From Spirochaetota bacterium (GTDB lineage: Bacteria > Spirochaetota > UBA4802 > UBA5368): 62,345 nt of DNA. Shown here piece by piece: positions 43,445 through 53,100 of this stretch. The notes below the pieces were generated by a model. It made no database searches and was not told the origin of the DNA. It worked only from the letters and a program-made list of their open reading frames with translations. The stretch lies in contig SCSX01000062.1 of the NCBI GenBank assembly GCA_004297825.1, forward strand, positions 1 through 62,345, written 5' to 3'. How positions within the stretch are numbered: the first letter of the stretch is position 1; each line of letters begins with the position of its first letter. The translations under genes were made by a program, and so were the position numbers.

Positions 43445-44040
43445 GGCAGCCCGCTGACCCCGGTCAGAATCGTTTTCCCGAACACTTCCTCGAAGAGGCC
43501 CGACTTCTTCGCCATGCCGCCGATTTCGACGTCGACGGGGGTTGATGCGATAAGGTCGAGGTGTACAGAAGATTTATTTATCGATGCCGTGAGGTCCCTT
43601 ATGACGGACCGGTGGCTCCTGTCGAGTCCGTCGGCGATCTGCAGCATCGCGCTCAGTTTCCCGATCACCGTCCGATCGGCGCGGGGCAGGGCGGCGAAGT
43701 CCGCGTGGGATTTTTTGGGTCCGCCCTTGCGATGATAGCGCGCGGTGAACGCGACGATCCTGAGCTCCCTGCGGTTGAATCCGTCGATACCCCGGTCCAC
43801 GATGAGCAGCGCGGAGTGTTTGTGATGCCCGGCCGACCCCCTGGAATACCCGATATCGTGAAGGAGCGAAGCGGCCTCCAGGCAGTCCCGGTATTCCTCA
43901 CCCAATCCATGAAGTTTTTTAAGTCCGTCGAAGAGCCGCAGGGCGATAAAGCGCACCTGTTCGGCATGAAGCGGGTCCCGATCCAGGAGCTTCATGAGAC
44001 GCCGGGCGTTTTCAACCCTGTGCCTGTCCATCGCGCTCAT
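43441..44040 (-). CDS. Stand-alone HD-domain protein homologous to the Ppx/GppA C-terminus
   Basis: About 199 aa. It has the HD metal residues AASLLHDIGYS near residue 58, then AGHHKHSALLI and ARYHRKGGPKKSH, and ends with LQIADGLDRSH. The same order and near-identical blocks appear in the C-terminal half of the Ppx/GppA protein in this operon (HDVGSF, HHKHSLYIL, RYHRKSAPKERH, LRIADALDREH), so the two are paralogues. Ppx-type HD regions usually lie fused; here an extra copy is free. Start ATG 44040 lies inside the CHAD gene (29-bp overlap), after GAAGG. Confidence 0.85.
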   Translation of the reverse strand: MSAMDRHRVENARRLMKLLDRDPLHAEQVRFIALRLFDGLKKLHGLGEEYRDCLEAASLLHDIGYSRGSAGHHKHSALLIVDRGIDGFNRRELRIVAFTARYHRKGGPKKSHADFAALPRADRTVIGKLSAMLQIADGLDRSHRSVIRDLTASINKSSVHLDLIASTPVDVEIGGMAKKSGLFEEVFGKTILTGVSGLP

Positions 44041-44893
44041 TGGCCGTACCTTCGATAAATTTATCCGGAGCGATCGCCGCGAGCTCATCGTCCAGGATGC
44101 TCAAAAACCGCGCGTTCATTTCCCTCCGAAGTTTCCGGAGCTTCCGGAGGGAGTTCCTGATGTTGGAGACTTCGTATTTCGTTCGCTTCTTTCGTCGCGA
44201 GAAACGCGCAAGTATTTCAATGAGAACATCGAAATCGTGAATATCGCCCAGGAGGGTCTGCATCGCATGTATTCTTTTCAGCAGCCGGGCGGCGCCGTCT
44301 CCCAGGATCGGCCGGAGAATTTCGACGGTGTACCGATATTTTTTCACGGAAATACGCATGCAGTGGAGATGGGCGGCATTGTTTGCGGCGGACGCGCCTT
44401 CCTTCATCCCGGTCAGCTCGCCGTAGAGCCCGGAAAGGAGGGTGCCCGATATTTCGGTGAATCGCGCTTCATCGTAGGTCGCCGGAAGGGCAAGGATGCG
44501 ACCGTGGAGCGCTGCGCAGGCAACAGGGCTGTACCGGGCGGTCAAAGCGATTATTTTTTTCTGTAAACGCTTTTCCCTGGACCACAGGCGCTTCAGGTAC
44601 TCGTTGAGGCCGGGGCCGATTAATGAAAAGATTTTTTCGATCCATTCCACCTGGACGTGAACGTCGCGCAGCTTCCCCAGCGGCTTCATGAGGAGCTTGA
44701 GCTCCCGCGCGCACTCGTTGACCATGATCGTGGGGTCGAACTGCTCAATTTTTACGAGGACGGCGTTAAGGCGCCGGATCGAGACGCGCAGGTCATGCAC
44801 GCCCTCAAGCGAAGGGTGATGGCGGCACTTCGCGAGCTCCGCGCAGAAGGTCTCATAGCGTTCCTGGAGAGAGTCTTTTATGATCGGGTGCAT
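44012..44893 (-). CDS. CHAD-domain protein (polyphosphate-binding)
   Basis: A 293-aa all-helical protein with the conserved histidine-alpha-helical domain: VHDLRVSIRRLNAVL near residue 32 and MRISVKKYRYTVEI near 178, each His/Arg/Lys-rich, forming a basic pore. CHAD proteins bind inorganic polyphosphate and locate on polyphosphate granules. It is the first gene of the seven-gene leftward operon and has a good promoter (44935-44963). GAGGACC precedes the ATG. Confidence 0.9.
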   Translation of the reverse strand: MHPIIKDSLQERYETFCAELAKCRHHPSLEGVHDLRVSIRRLNAVLVKIEQFDPTIMVNECARELKLLMKPLGKLRDVHVQVEWIEKIFSLIGPGLNEYLKRLWSREKRLQKKIIALTARYSPVACAALHGRILALPATYDEARFTEISGTLLSGLYGELTGMKEGASAANNAAHLHCMRISVKKYRYTVEILRPILGDGAARLLKRIHAMQTLLGDIHDFDVLIEILARFSRRKKRTKYEVSNIRNSLRKLRKLRREMNARFLSILDDELAAIAPDKFIEGTANERDGQAQG

Positions 44894-44934
44894 CGGCCCG
44901 GGTCCTCGATGAAATTTATTTCGCGTCGATTAAT

Positions 44935-44963
44935 AGAATACATGGGCGCGGTCCGCCATTCAA
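44935..44963 (-). promoter_or_regulatory. Promoter of the polyphosphate operon
   Basis: On the minus strand TTGAAT (44963-44958), a 17-bp spacer and TATTCT (44940-44935), about 42 bp before the CHAD ATG. Confidence 0.5.
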
Positions 44964-45165
44964 GGATAATTTATATTTTCATTACCGGTCCCTATTATAC
45001 CTGACAGGCTTGAGAGAATTCCCTGGCATGGCCGCCGATATCTGTCCGAGGAAAAAATATCTTGTCGTGCGACACGTCGTTTGATATACAGGGATGCACA
45101 ATTCTGCAAGGCTGACAAACGTACCCGTGCACGCAGCCGATTAACACGTTTCCGGACTCGATTTC

Positions 45166-46419
45166 ATGGTAAATACTACACGCGTCTCTGCACCGCATTA
45201 CGGCATCATCGTGCTCGCGCTCATCGTGTGCGCGGTCTTCACCGCGCTGGGACTCGCGCGATTCGGCTACACGAGCATCCTGCCCGCCATGCAGGAAGCG
45301 CTCGATCTGACGAACACGCAGACCGGCGAGCTCCAGACGCTCAACCTTCTCGGTTACCTTCTCACGGTCGTCTTCGCCGGGATGCTTGCCACGCGTTACG
45401 GCCCCCGCGTCGTCATCTCGATCTCCCTGCTCGTGGTGAGCCTTGCGATGATCCTGACGGGAATCGTCCCCTCGTTCGGCGCGGCCTGCGCCGGCCGCTT
45501 CCTTGCGGGCGTGGGCGGCGCGGGCGCGAACGTTCCCGCCATGGGCCTGGTCTCCGCGTGGTTCGGGGTGCGCAGGCGCGGACTTGCGGCCGGGATCGGC
45601 GTCGCGGGCTCGAGCTTCGCCCTCATCGTGACCGGCCCGCTCGTGCCGGCGATCGTGAGCGCATACGGGGCGGACGGCTGGCGCGTCAGTTGGTACGTGC
45701 TCGGGGCCCTGGGGCTTGTCGCGTGCGGGTTATGCACCGTCTTTCTCCGCAACCGGCCCTCGGAGATGGGGCTCGCCCCGCTCGGTGAACGCGAATCGGA
45801 AACCGCGAAACGCGGCGACGTGCGCGGCACCGCGGCCATGAACTGGGGACTCGTGTACAGGTCGCGCAGGCTCTGGCAGCTTTCAGCCATTTACTTTGCG
45901 TTCGGATTTTCCTATATCATCTATTCGACATTCTTTATCAGGCACCTTGTGCGGGAGGGCGCGTTCACCGCGGCCGGCGCGGGCGCGCTCTGGATGAAGA
46001 TCGGCATCGTGTCGCTCGCCAGCGGCTTCGTCTGGGGAGGAATATCGGACCGCTTCGGAAGGCGCTTCGCGCTGGTGTGCGTGTTCACCCTGCAGGGGAT
46101 TTCATTCGCCGTGTTGGGACTCGGCCATGACCTTGCGGCGGTCTACGTCTCCTCCGCCCTGTTCGCCCTCACCGCCTGGAGCGTTCCCGCGCTCATGGCC
46201 GCAATCGCCGGTGACGCGTTCGGTCCGCGGCTCGCCCCGGCGGCGCTGGGCCTCATGACGATCGTGTTCGGGATCGGGCAGGCCATGGGGCCCTGGTTCG
46301 CCGGCGCGATCGCGGACGCGATGAGCTCGTTTTCACTCGCATTCGTAATCGCCGGTGCTGTCGCGCTGGTGATGGGCGCGGGCGGTTCGATCGTACTGAG
46401 AGGGGACTGGAAACAGTAA
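45166..46419 (+). CDS. Major facilitator superfamily transporter (YbfB/OxlT-like)
   Basis: A 417-aa inner-membrane carrier with 12 hydrophobic helices. The N-terminal half has GLARFGYTSILPAMQEALDLTNTQTG, typical of the YbfB-type MFS group, the loop motif ATRYGPRVVI, and a glycine-rich RFLAGVGGAGANVPAMGLVSAWF; the second half repeats with GGISDRFGRRFAL. Substrate is unknown. It stands alone, divergent from the CHAD-led operon. Confidence 0.9.
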   Translation: MVNTTRVSAPHYGIIVLALIVCAVFTALGLARFGYTSILPAMQEALDLTNTQTGELQTLNLLGYLLTVVFAGMLATRYGPRVVISISLLVVSLAMILTGIVPSFGAACAGRFLAGVGGAGANVPAMGLVSAWFGVRRRGLAAGIGVAGSSFALIVTGPLVPAIVSAYGADGWRVSWYVLGALGLVACGLCTVFLRNRPSEMGLAPLGERESETAKRGDVRGTAAMNWGLVYRSRRLWQLSAIYFAFGFSYIIYSTFFIRHLVREGAFTAAGAGALWMKIGIVSLASGFVWGGISDRFGRRFALVCVFTLQGISFAVLGLGHDLAAVYVSSALFALTAWSVPALMAAIAGDAFGPRLAPAALGLMTIVFGIGQAMGPWFAGAIADAMSSFSLAFVIAGAVALVMGAGGSIVLRGDWKQ

Positions 46420-46559
46420 TCCCCCTGACGGTCTTGCCGACGGAACGGTTTTCCCTTCGACCGTGAAGATCTTCGAACAGACGCCCATCAGGGCGGAGAA
46501 CGGCCTCGGGCGCAGATATTTCAACCGGCGAATCGTGCCGTCGGTCCACGGAGGGGAAG

Positions 46560-47522
46560 ATGAAAAAGATCGAAAGGGTGTACCTGTCGGGCCTGGGCGC
46601 CGTGGGATGCGTCTACGCGTCGATGATCCATGACACGGGGAGCGCGCAACTTTCCGTGATTGCCGACGAGGACAGGATCAGCCGTTATACGCGAGACCGC
46701 ATCACGATAAACGGGAAGGAGTACGGGTTCAACTTCATTCTTCCGGCCTCGGACAACCCTCCCGCCGATCTCATCCTGATCGCGGTCAAGCAGCACAACC
46801 TCGACGAATCAATTCGCGCGATAAAAAATTTCATCGGGACGGATACGATCATTCTTTCTCTTCTCAACGGCATCTCGAGCGAGGAGATTATCGGTCGTGC
46901 GTACGGCATGGATAAGATTCTCAGGGCGTTCGTACTCGGTACGGATTCGCTGCGGGAAGGCACCCGTGTCAGCTTTACGAATTCGGGGAAGATCGTCTTC
47001 GGGGCGGACAGGCTTATCGGTCCCAATTCGAAAATCGAATCCGTAAAGGACTTGTTCGACCGCACGGGCATCGCGCACACCGTTCCGGACGATATCGTGC
47101 GCGAGCAGTGGTGGAAGTTCATGATGAACGTGGGAATCAACCAGGTTTCGGCGATCCTCAGGGCCCCGTACGGGGTATTCCATTCTTCGGCGGAGGCGCA
47201 GGAGCTGCTCCGGATGGCGTCCATGGAGGTCCTGGCGATCGCGCACAAAAAGGGGGTCAACCTTGCTGCCGCCGACATCGCGAAACAGCTTGATATTCTC
47301 CGCACGCTATCACCGCAGGGAAAAACTTCGATGCTGCAGGACGTCGAGGCGGGAAGGAAGACCGAGGTGGAGATTTTTTCCGGCGCGGTGATGGCCCTGG
47401 GCAGGGAACTCGGCGTACCCACGCCGGTGAACGAAATTCTTTATAAAATGATCCGTACGCTCGAAGGGATCCCTACTGCATCTTCCTCACCCGCACCTCG
47501 GTACCCTTGCGGTCCTTCATGA
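46560..47522 (+). CDS. panE: 2-dehydropantoate 2-reductase (ketopantoate reductase) family
   Basis: A 320-aa NADPH-dependent reductase. The Rossmann motif is VYLSGLGAVGCVYA (GxGxxG) near residue 10, the conserved Lys/Asn site is in WWKFMMNVGINQVSAILRAPYG near 182-204, and SMLQDVEAGRKTEVEIFSGAV near 262 is the substrate-binding Glu block. In coenzyme A synthesis PanE reduces ketopantoate to pantoate; related family members act on other 2-keto acids, so the symbol is likely but not certain. GGAGGGGAAG precedes the ATG. Its last 50 bp overlap the end of the convergent gene. Confidence 0.8.
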   Translation: MKKIERVYLSGLGAVGCVYASMIHDTGSAQLSVIADEDRISRYTRDRITINGKEYGFNFILPASDNPPADLILIAVKQHNLDESIRAIKNFIGTDTIILSLLNGISSEEIIGRAYGMDKILRAFVLGTDSLREGTRVSFTNSGKIVFGADRLIGPNSKIESVKDLFDRTGIAHTVPDDIVREQWWKFMMNVGINQVSAILRAPYGVFHSSAEAQELLRMASMEVLAIAHKKGVNLAAADIAKQLDILRTLSPQGKTSMLQDVEAGRKTEVEIFSGAVMALGRELGVPTPVNEILYKMIRTLEGIPTASSSPAPRYPCGPS

Positions 47523-48210
47523 GGGCCAGAAGCCTCGAGACATCCGTCTCTCCGTAGTGGTAGGGATAAAGGATCCCCGGTTTCAGCATGAGTGCCGCAT
47601 CGGCGGCCATCTCGGGGGTCATCGTGTACGGGAGGTTCATGGGGATGAAGGCGATATCGACGCCCGCGAGCGCCTTCATCTCGGGGATATTCTCGGTGTC
47701 CCCCGCGACGTAGACGCGCTTTTTGCCGAACGTGATCACGTATCCGTTACCGGCGCCCTTCGGGTGAAAGGGCACGCCCGCCGACCGCATGTGGACCAGG
47801 TTGTAAGCGGGGACCGCCTCGACCTTGAAATCCCCGACCGTCTTCGTGTCGCCGTTCTTCATCACGGTGCCGCCCTGCACCTCCTTCGCGCACGCCTCCG
47901 TGAGCAGGATCGCCGTGTCCTTCGTGCGCAGCTTCGCGATCGCCTCCTTGTCCATGTGATCGCCATGCTCGTGTGTTATAAGCACGAGGTCCGCCCTCGG
48001 GAGGGCGCCAAAATCCGCGAGCTTGCCGAAGGGATCGACATAAACATTTTTTCCATTGAACGAGAAGAGAAGGCTCCCGTGTCCTATGAAGGCGATTTTC
48101 AGGTCGCCCTCCGGCGCGGGAAAGGTATCGGACTCGAACCTGTCCTTCGCGCAGGCGGACCACGCGGCGGCAAATACGATGAGCATGAGCGGCAACACGA
48201 TTTTAATCAT
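47473..48210 (-). CDS. Exported metallo-beta-lactamase-fold hydrolase (UlaG-like)
   Basis: A 245-aa protein starting at ATG 48210 behind GGAGG. An N-terminal signal (LPLMLIVFAAAWSAC) precedes the enzyme; the Cys at 20 could be a lipid-anchor site although the box is imperfect. The metal motif THEHGDHMD (His80, His82, Asp84, His85) and later AGDTENIPEM and PYHYGET (His) fit the short UlaG/UPF0173-type MBL group. The substrate is unknown. Its 3' end overlaps the panE gene on the other strand by 50 bp. Confidence 0.87.
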   Translation of the reverse strand: MIKIVLPLMLIVFAAAWSACAKDRFESDTFPAPEGDLKIAFIGHGSLLFSFNGKNVYVDPFGKLADFGALPRADLVLITHEHGDHMDKEAIAKLRTKDTAILLTEACAKEVQGGTVMKNGDTKTVGDFKVEAVPAYNLVHMRSAGVPFHPKGAGNGYVITFGKKRVYVAGDTENIPEMKALAGVDIAFIPMNLPYTMTPEMAADAALMLKPGILYPYHYGETDVSRLLALMKDRKGTEVRVRKMQ

Positions 48211-48292
48211 GAGATGACCTCCACGGAATGTTCGGGAAGCGAGCGCTTTCCTGGTTAAAAATTTATTCATTCACGCGGGGAAAGGCAAGCGG

Positions 48293-48334
48293 ACAAAACG
48301 AAGGCGCGGAAACGTTTCCGCGCCTTCGTTTTGT
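48293..48334. terminator. Perfect 42-nt hairpin, bidirectional-type terminator
   Basis: Two 21-nt arms beginning ACAAAACGAAGGCGCGG are fully complementary with no loop beyond the turn, giving a GC-rich stem flanked by A-runs on one side and T-runs on the other. It lies downstream of the tocopherol-cyclase-like gene on the minus strand, where it can end that transcript. Confidence 0.75.
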
Positions 48335-48448
48335 TCATCTCTTCCATCTCTTTAATCCCCACCTCTCCGCATAAGAGGCGCGCTCATAGTGCACATTCTT
48401 CTTCCATGATTCGCGTCGCGCGATGAGCGCCCGGAAGCCGCCGGCTGC

Positions 48449-49441
48449 TTATCGGCCCCCCTCCGCCTCCCAGAGACCCGCCATGTCGCCCACGTCCTCG
48501 AACCCCGCGCGCGGCGACTCGCCGCGGAAGACGAGCGTCCCCGCGCGGTCGCGCAGCTCCACAGAGGCGGTGGCGTCGATGCTCTCCTTGATGATGCGCT
48601 CCATCCTGCCGGTTTTGGGCGCGAGGAGCTTTCCGTGGCCCTCCGCCTTCACCTCGATGGATATCGCATAACGCGCGTTCGCGAGGCACGCGCGTAAAAT
48701 GCCCCCGTCGACGCGGAGCGCCTCGATGCGGGACCGGTTGTAGGTCATGAAGCGGTAGAATTCCCCGCCCGCGTACAGGAAGCAGAGAAAGCCGGAAAAG
48801 AAGCGCCCCCTCCAGGGGATCTTCGCGACCGAGAGCATGACCGAGGCGTCGCTCCCGGAAAACGAGTTCGCCTGCATCCAGATCCAGCGCTCCGGGAAGG
48901 AGACGCCCCAGTCCTTCTCAATGTAGCCCCTCCCCTCGCCGAAATCATAGTTTTTCCCGTTCACGCTCACCGCGCCGCGCGCCGCGTGCGTGACCGAGAC
49001 GACGCCGTGGTAGCACTCCATGACGGGGATATAGGAGTACCAGCCCATGATGCCCGGGGCCAGGAGCGATCGCGGGTAACGCGTGAAGTGGCCGTATTCG
49101 AAGCGTCCCTTTATGGGCGCGCCCTCCCCCTCCAGGTCGAGCTCGATCCCGCGTTCCGAGAACCGGTTGGGACCCACGCGAAGCTCGAAGCGCTCCGGGT
49201 CGGCGGAAAATTCGCCTATCGGGTACTTGTAAAAGGTGGTCTTCCCGCGCTTCCCGTCGATGAACTGCACGAAGGCCATTTTCTCGTCGGCGAGCGAGAC
49301 GCCCGGGATGAAGGACATCACCTCGGAGGCATCGTGCGACACGTGCTTGAAGTACCATCCCTCGAAATAGCCCTCGCGCGAAAGGTCGCCCTGAAAGATC
49401 GCGGGATTATAGAGGCGTTTCAGATATCCGGTCCTACTCAT
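48449..49441 (-). CDS. Tocopherol-cyclase-like family protein
   Basis: A 330-aa protein of the tocopherol cyclase fold. The diagnostic N-terminal block is LYNPAIFQG then YFEGWYFKHVS, followed by FIPGVSLADEKMAFVQFIDG, and later GYIEKDWGVSFPERWIWMQANSF, which matches the central W-x-W part of the family. Plant enzymes close the chromanol ring of vitamin E, but bacterial homologues are common and of unknown substrate. No quinone genes are near. GGCGGC precedes ATG 49441; the longer open frame starts at 49516. Confidence 0.82.
   Translation of the reverse strand: MSRTGYLKRLYNPAIFQGDLSREGYFEGWYFKHVSHDASEVMSFIPGVSLADEKMAFVQFIDGKRGKTTFYKYPIGEFSADPERFELRVGPNRFSERGIELDLEGEGAPIKGRFEYGHFTRYPRSLLAPGIMGWYSYIPVMECYHGVVSVTHAARGAVSVNGKNYDFGEGRGYIEKDWGVSFPERWIWMQANSFSGSDASVMLSVAKIPWRGRFFSGFLCFLYAGGEFYRFMTYNRSRIEALRVDGGILRACLANARYAISIEVKAEGHGKLLAPKTGRMERIIKESIDATASVELRDRAGTLVFRGESPRAGFEDVGDMAGLWEAEGGR
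48451..48461 (-). repeat. Dispersed motif GGGGGGCCGAT, copy 6
   Basis: The copy is part of the last codons and stop of the tocopherol-cyclase-like gene (G-G-R-stop), in that gene's sense. Confidence 0.4.
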
Positions 49442-49572
49442 GGGTAGCCGCCTTTTTGATTTTTGATTTGCACAAAGGAAGTCCTGAAATATACCATACG
49501 AAGCGGGCGCGGGCAACCACGAAAATGCGATTCCCCGTGCGGATCTTCGAAAAATGGCTCATAGGAGTGTGC

Positions 49573-49956
49573 ATGAAATTCAAGGGGTCATTCGTGCTGC
49601 CGGCGCTCATCTTCCTCGCGGCGCACGGATACGCCTTCACTGCCGACGATCTCATGGGGAAATGGGCCGTCGCGGGAAGCGCGTACGCCTATATCTACGA
49701 ATTCCAGTTCAGCGGCGCGGCGGAAAAGCGCATGATCCTGGGAGGCGACATGGTCGTGTGGACGGGGACGGGAAGCTTCGCGGTGAAAGGGAATACGCTC
49801 ACGGTGACCCTGGATTCTACAGCGAGCAACACGCCGTTGAGCGAGGTCTTTATAATCGAATCATTTAATGGAACGAAGCTTGTCCTGCGCGGCAAGGGCC
49901 GCTATTTCAAGGATATCGATGCGGACCGGGTGGAGTTTGTGCGGATACCGGATTAA
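49573..49956 (+). CDS. Small secreted protein, lipocalin-like outline
   Basis: A 127-aa product with a signal peptide (KFKGSFVLPALIFLAAHGYA, cleavage near 21). The mature part begins ADDLMGKWAVAGSAYAYIYEF and continues in short strands (GSFAVKGNTLTVTL, LVLRGKGRYF), the pattern of small secreted beta-barrels in which G-x-W opens strand 1. No family is firmly recognised. AGGAG precedes ATG 49573; the frame is open from 49456. Confidence 0.7.
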   Translation: MKFKGSFVLPALIFLAAHGYAFTADDLMGKWAVAGSAYAYIYEFQFSGAAEKRMILGGDMVVWTGTGSFAVKGNTLTVTLDSTASNTPLSEVFIIESFNGTKLVLRGKGRYFKDIDADRVEFVRIPD

Positions 49957-50068
49957 TTGCGAAGGGAGCCAGTCCCCTAGGCGCTTTACATGGGAGAGAG
50001 GGGGATGGAAGAGATGATGAGATAAAGGCGTTATTTCGGCCACAAAACCCGAATTCGGCCGATAACGT

Positions 50069-50079
50069 ATCGGCCCCCC
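50069..50079 (-). repeat. Dispersed motif GGGGGGCCGAT, copy 7
   Basis: On the plus strand ATCGGCCCCCC, followed by GCCCCTTAATTTTTTATTA. It lies 75 bp before dnaE, and resembles the sequence following copy 3. Confidence 0.5.
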
Positions 50080-50153
50080 GCCCCTTAATTTTTTATTAAT
50101 TTTGTCTTGAAATTATGTCCCGTCCTGATTTCATTGATATCGTCGTATCCGCC

Positions 50154-53100
50154 ATGAAGTTCATACACCTGCACAATCACTCGGACTATTCCATACTGGA
50201 CGGCTCCATAACCGTCGACCGTCTCATCGCGCGCGCGGAGGAGCTGGGGATGCCCGGTGTCGCGCTCACCGACCACGGGAACATGTTCGGCATGATCGAG
50301 TTCTACCAGAAGGCGCGCAAGAAGGGCATCAAGCCCATCATGGGCCAGGAGTTCTACGTCGCGCCGCGGTCGCGCAGGGAACGCGGCGAGGGACGCGCGG
50401 GACAGAACGGCAAGGAAACCGCGCACCACCTGATCCTCCTCGCGAAGAACCTGAAGGGCTACAAGAACCTCCTCAAGCTCTCGTCCGAGGGATTCCTGGA
50501 GGGCTTCTACTACAAGCCCCGCATCGACCTCGAGTATCTCGCGCAGCACGCCGAGGGGCTCATCTGCTCCACCGCCTGTATCGGCGGGGAGGTGCCGTCG
50601 CTCGTGATCCAGGGAAAAATGAAGGAGGCGGCCCAGGCTGCAGGGCGCTTCAACGAGCTTTTCGGCCGGGGGAATTTTTTCCTGGAACTCCAGGACCACG
50701 GTATGGAGGAGCAGAAAACGGCGAACAGGGGTCTGATACAGCTTTCGGAGCAACTGGACATCCCCCTCATCGCGACGAACGACTGCCACTATTTGAAGAA
50801 GGAGCATTCCTTTTCGCACGAGGTGCTGCTATGCATCCAGACGGGCAAGACCCTCGAGGACGAGGGACGGATGCGCTTCTCCGCCGACCAGTTCTACTTC
50901 AAGACGCCCGAGGAGATGTTCGCGCTCTTCAAGGACTATCCCGACGCGCTCGCCAATACCTACCGCATCTACGACATGGTGGACTGCGAGCTCGACCTCA
51001 ACAACCCGATACTCCCGAACTTCAAGGTGCCCCCTGGCTTCAACCTGGACTCGTACCTCCGCAGCCTCGTGATGGAGGGCGCGGCGGCGCGGTTCGGCGC
51101 GCAAGTCCCGGAGGAGGTGCTCACGCGCATCGAGTACGAGCTCGGGGTCATCACGCACATGAAGTTCTCGGGCTATTTCCTGATCGTATGGGACTTCATC
51201 AAGTACGCGCGGAGCAAGGACATCCCCGTGGGACCGGGCCGCGGCTCCGCCGCGGGCTCCATGGTCTCCTACTGCCTGGGCATCACGAACCTTGACCCGC
51301 TCAGGTACAATCTTCTCTTCGAGCGCTTCCTGAACCCGGACCGCAACGAGATGCCCGACATGGACATCGACTTCTGCGCGAACCGCCGCGAGGAGGTGAT
51401 CGATTACGTGAAGGAGAAGTACGGCGCCGACCACGTGAGCCAGATCATCACCTACAACAAGATGAAGGCGAAGGCCGTCGTGAAGGACGTCGCGCGGGTG
51501 CTCAACATTCCCTTCGCCGAGGCAAACGAGATCTCGAAGCTCATCACGGAGGACTCGCTCGACAAGGCGCTGCACGCCTCCGCGGAGCTCAAGAAGATCG
51601 CGGAGTCCGGCCAGAAGGGGAAGATGCTCATCGACATCTCCCTCACGCTCGAGGGGCTCGTGCGCTCCGCCGGCAAGCACGCCGCGGGCGTGGTGATCTC
51701 GCGCGAGCCGCTCACCGAATACGTGCCGCTCTACAAGGACACGAAGGACGGGAGCGTATCGTCCCAGTACGACAAGTTCGCGCTCGAGGCCGCGGGACTG
51801 GTGAAGATGGACTTCCTGGGGCTCAAGAACCTCACGATTATAGATCATTGCCTGAAGCTCATCAAGAGGCACCGCGCGGAAACGGTCGATATCGACGCCA
51901 TCCCCCTGGACGACAAGGAAACCTTCGGCCTGCTGCAACGGGCGAACACCATGGGCGTGTTCCAGCTTGAAAGCGGCGGCATGCGGAACATTTTACGAAA
52001 GCTGGGCCCTACCGCGTTCGAGGACATCATTGCGGTGAACGCGCTCTACCGGCCGGGGCCGCTCGAATCCGGCATGGTGGACGACTACATCACCCGCAAG
52101 CGCAACCCCGTGGAGGTGGAATACCCGCACCCCTCGCTCGAGCCGGTGCTCCGTGACACCGTGGGCGTCATCATCTACCAGGAGCAGGTGATGCTCATCT
52201 CACAGGTCATGGGAGGCTTCTCGCTCCCCGAGGCGGACAAGCTGCGCAAGGCCATGGGCAAGAAGAACCCTGAGATCATGTACCAGCTCGAGGAAAAGTT
52301 CCTGAACGGCGCGAAGGGAAAGCATTACGCCCCGAAGCTCGCGAAGAGCATCTACGACCTCATCATCAAGTTCGGCGGCTACGGTTTCAACAAGTCCCAC
52401 TCCGCGGCGTACGCGCTCGTCTCGTACCAGACGGCGTACCTGAAGGCGCATTATACGCCCGAGTACATGTGCGCCCTCCTCTCCTGCATCGCCGACAACC
52501 AGGACGATGTGATCAAGTACACGAACGACTGCCGCGCGAACGGCATCGCGGTGCTCCCGCCCGACATCAATCACAGCGAGAAGGACTTCTCGATCGAGGG
52601 AACCTCCATCCGGTTCGGGCTCTCGGCCATAAAGGGCCTGGGCGAGAAGGCGATCGAGGCGATCATCGAGGCGCGCACGGCCACCGGCGGGTTCGCGCAA
52701 CTGCGCGATTTCCTGGAGCACGCCGACATCCTCACCGTGAACAAGGGCGTGCTCGAATCGCTCATCAAGGCCGGGGCCTTCGATTCGCTGCACAGGAACC
52801 GCGCGCAGCTCCTGGTCTCGGTGGACCTCCTGCTCGACAGCGCGCGGCGCCTCCAGGAGGACCGCGCCTCCGGACAGGGGAACCTCTTCGGGGGACCCGC
52901 CGACGCCGCGACGCCCGGCACGGACATGCTCGACCTTCCCGACGTGAAGTTCTGGCACGACAACGAGAAGCTCGCGCGCGAGAAGGAGGTGCTGGGGCTC
53001 TACGTCTCCGGCCACCCGCTCGCGAAATTCGAGAAGGAGATCAAGACCTTCGCCTGTACGCCCATCGCCGAGCTCGCGGAGCGCCGCCCGCAGGGCGACG

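Noticed and set aside
50041-50100. Inverted CGTTAT/CGGCC repeats before dnaE as a replication-origin element
   Set aside because: The repeats are imperfect, there is no DnaA-box cluster and no dnaA or gyrase genes; the GGGGGGCCGAT motif accounts for part of it.
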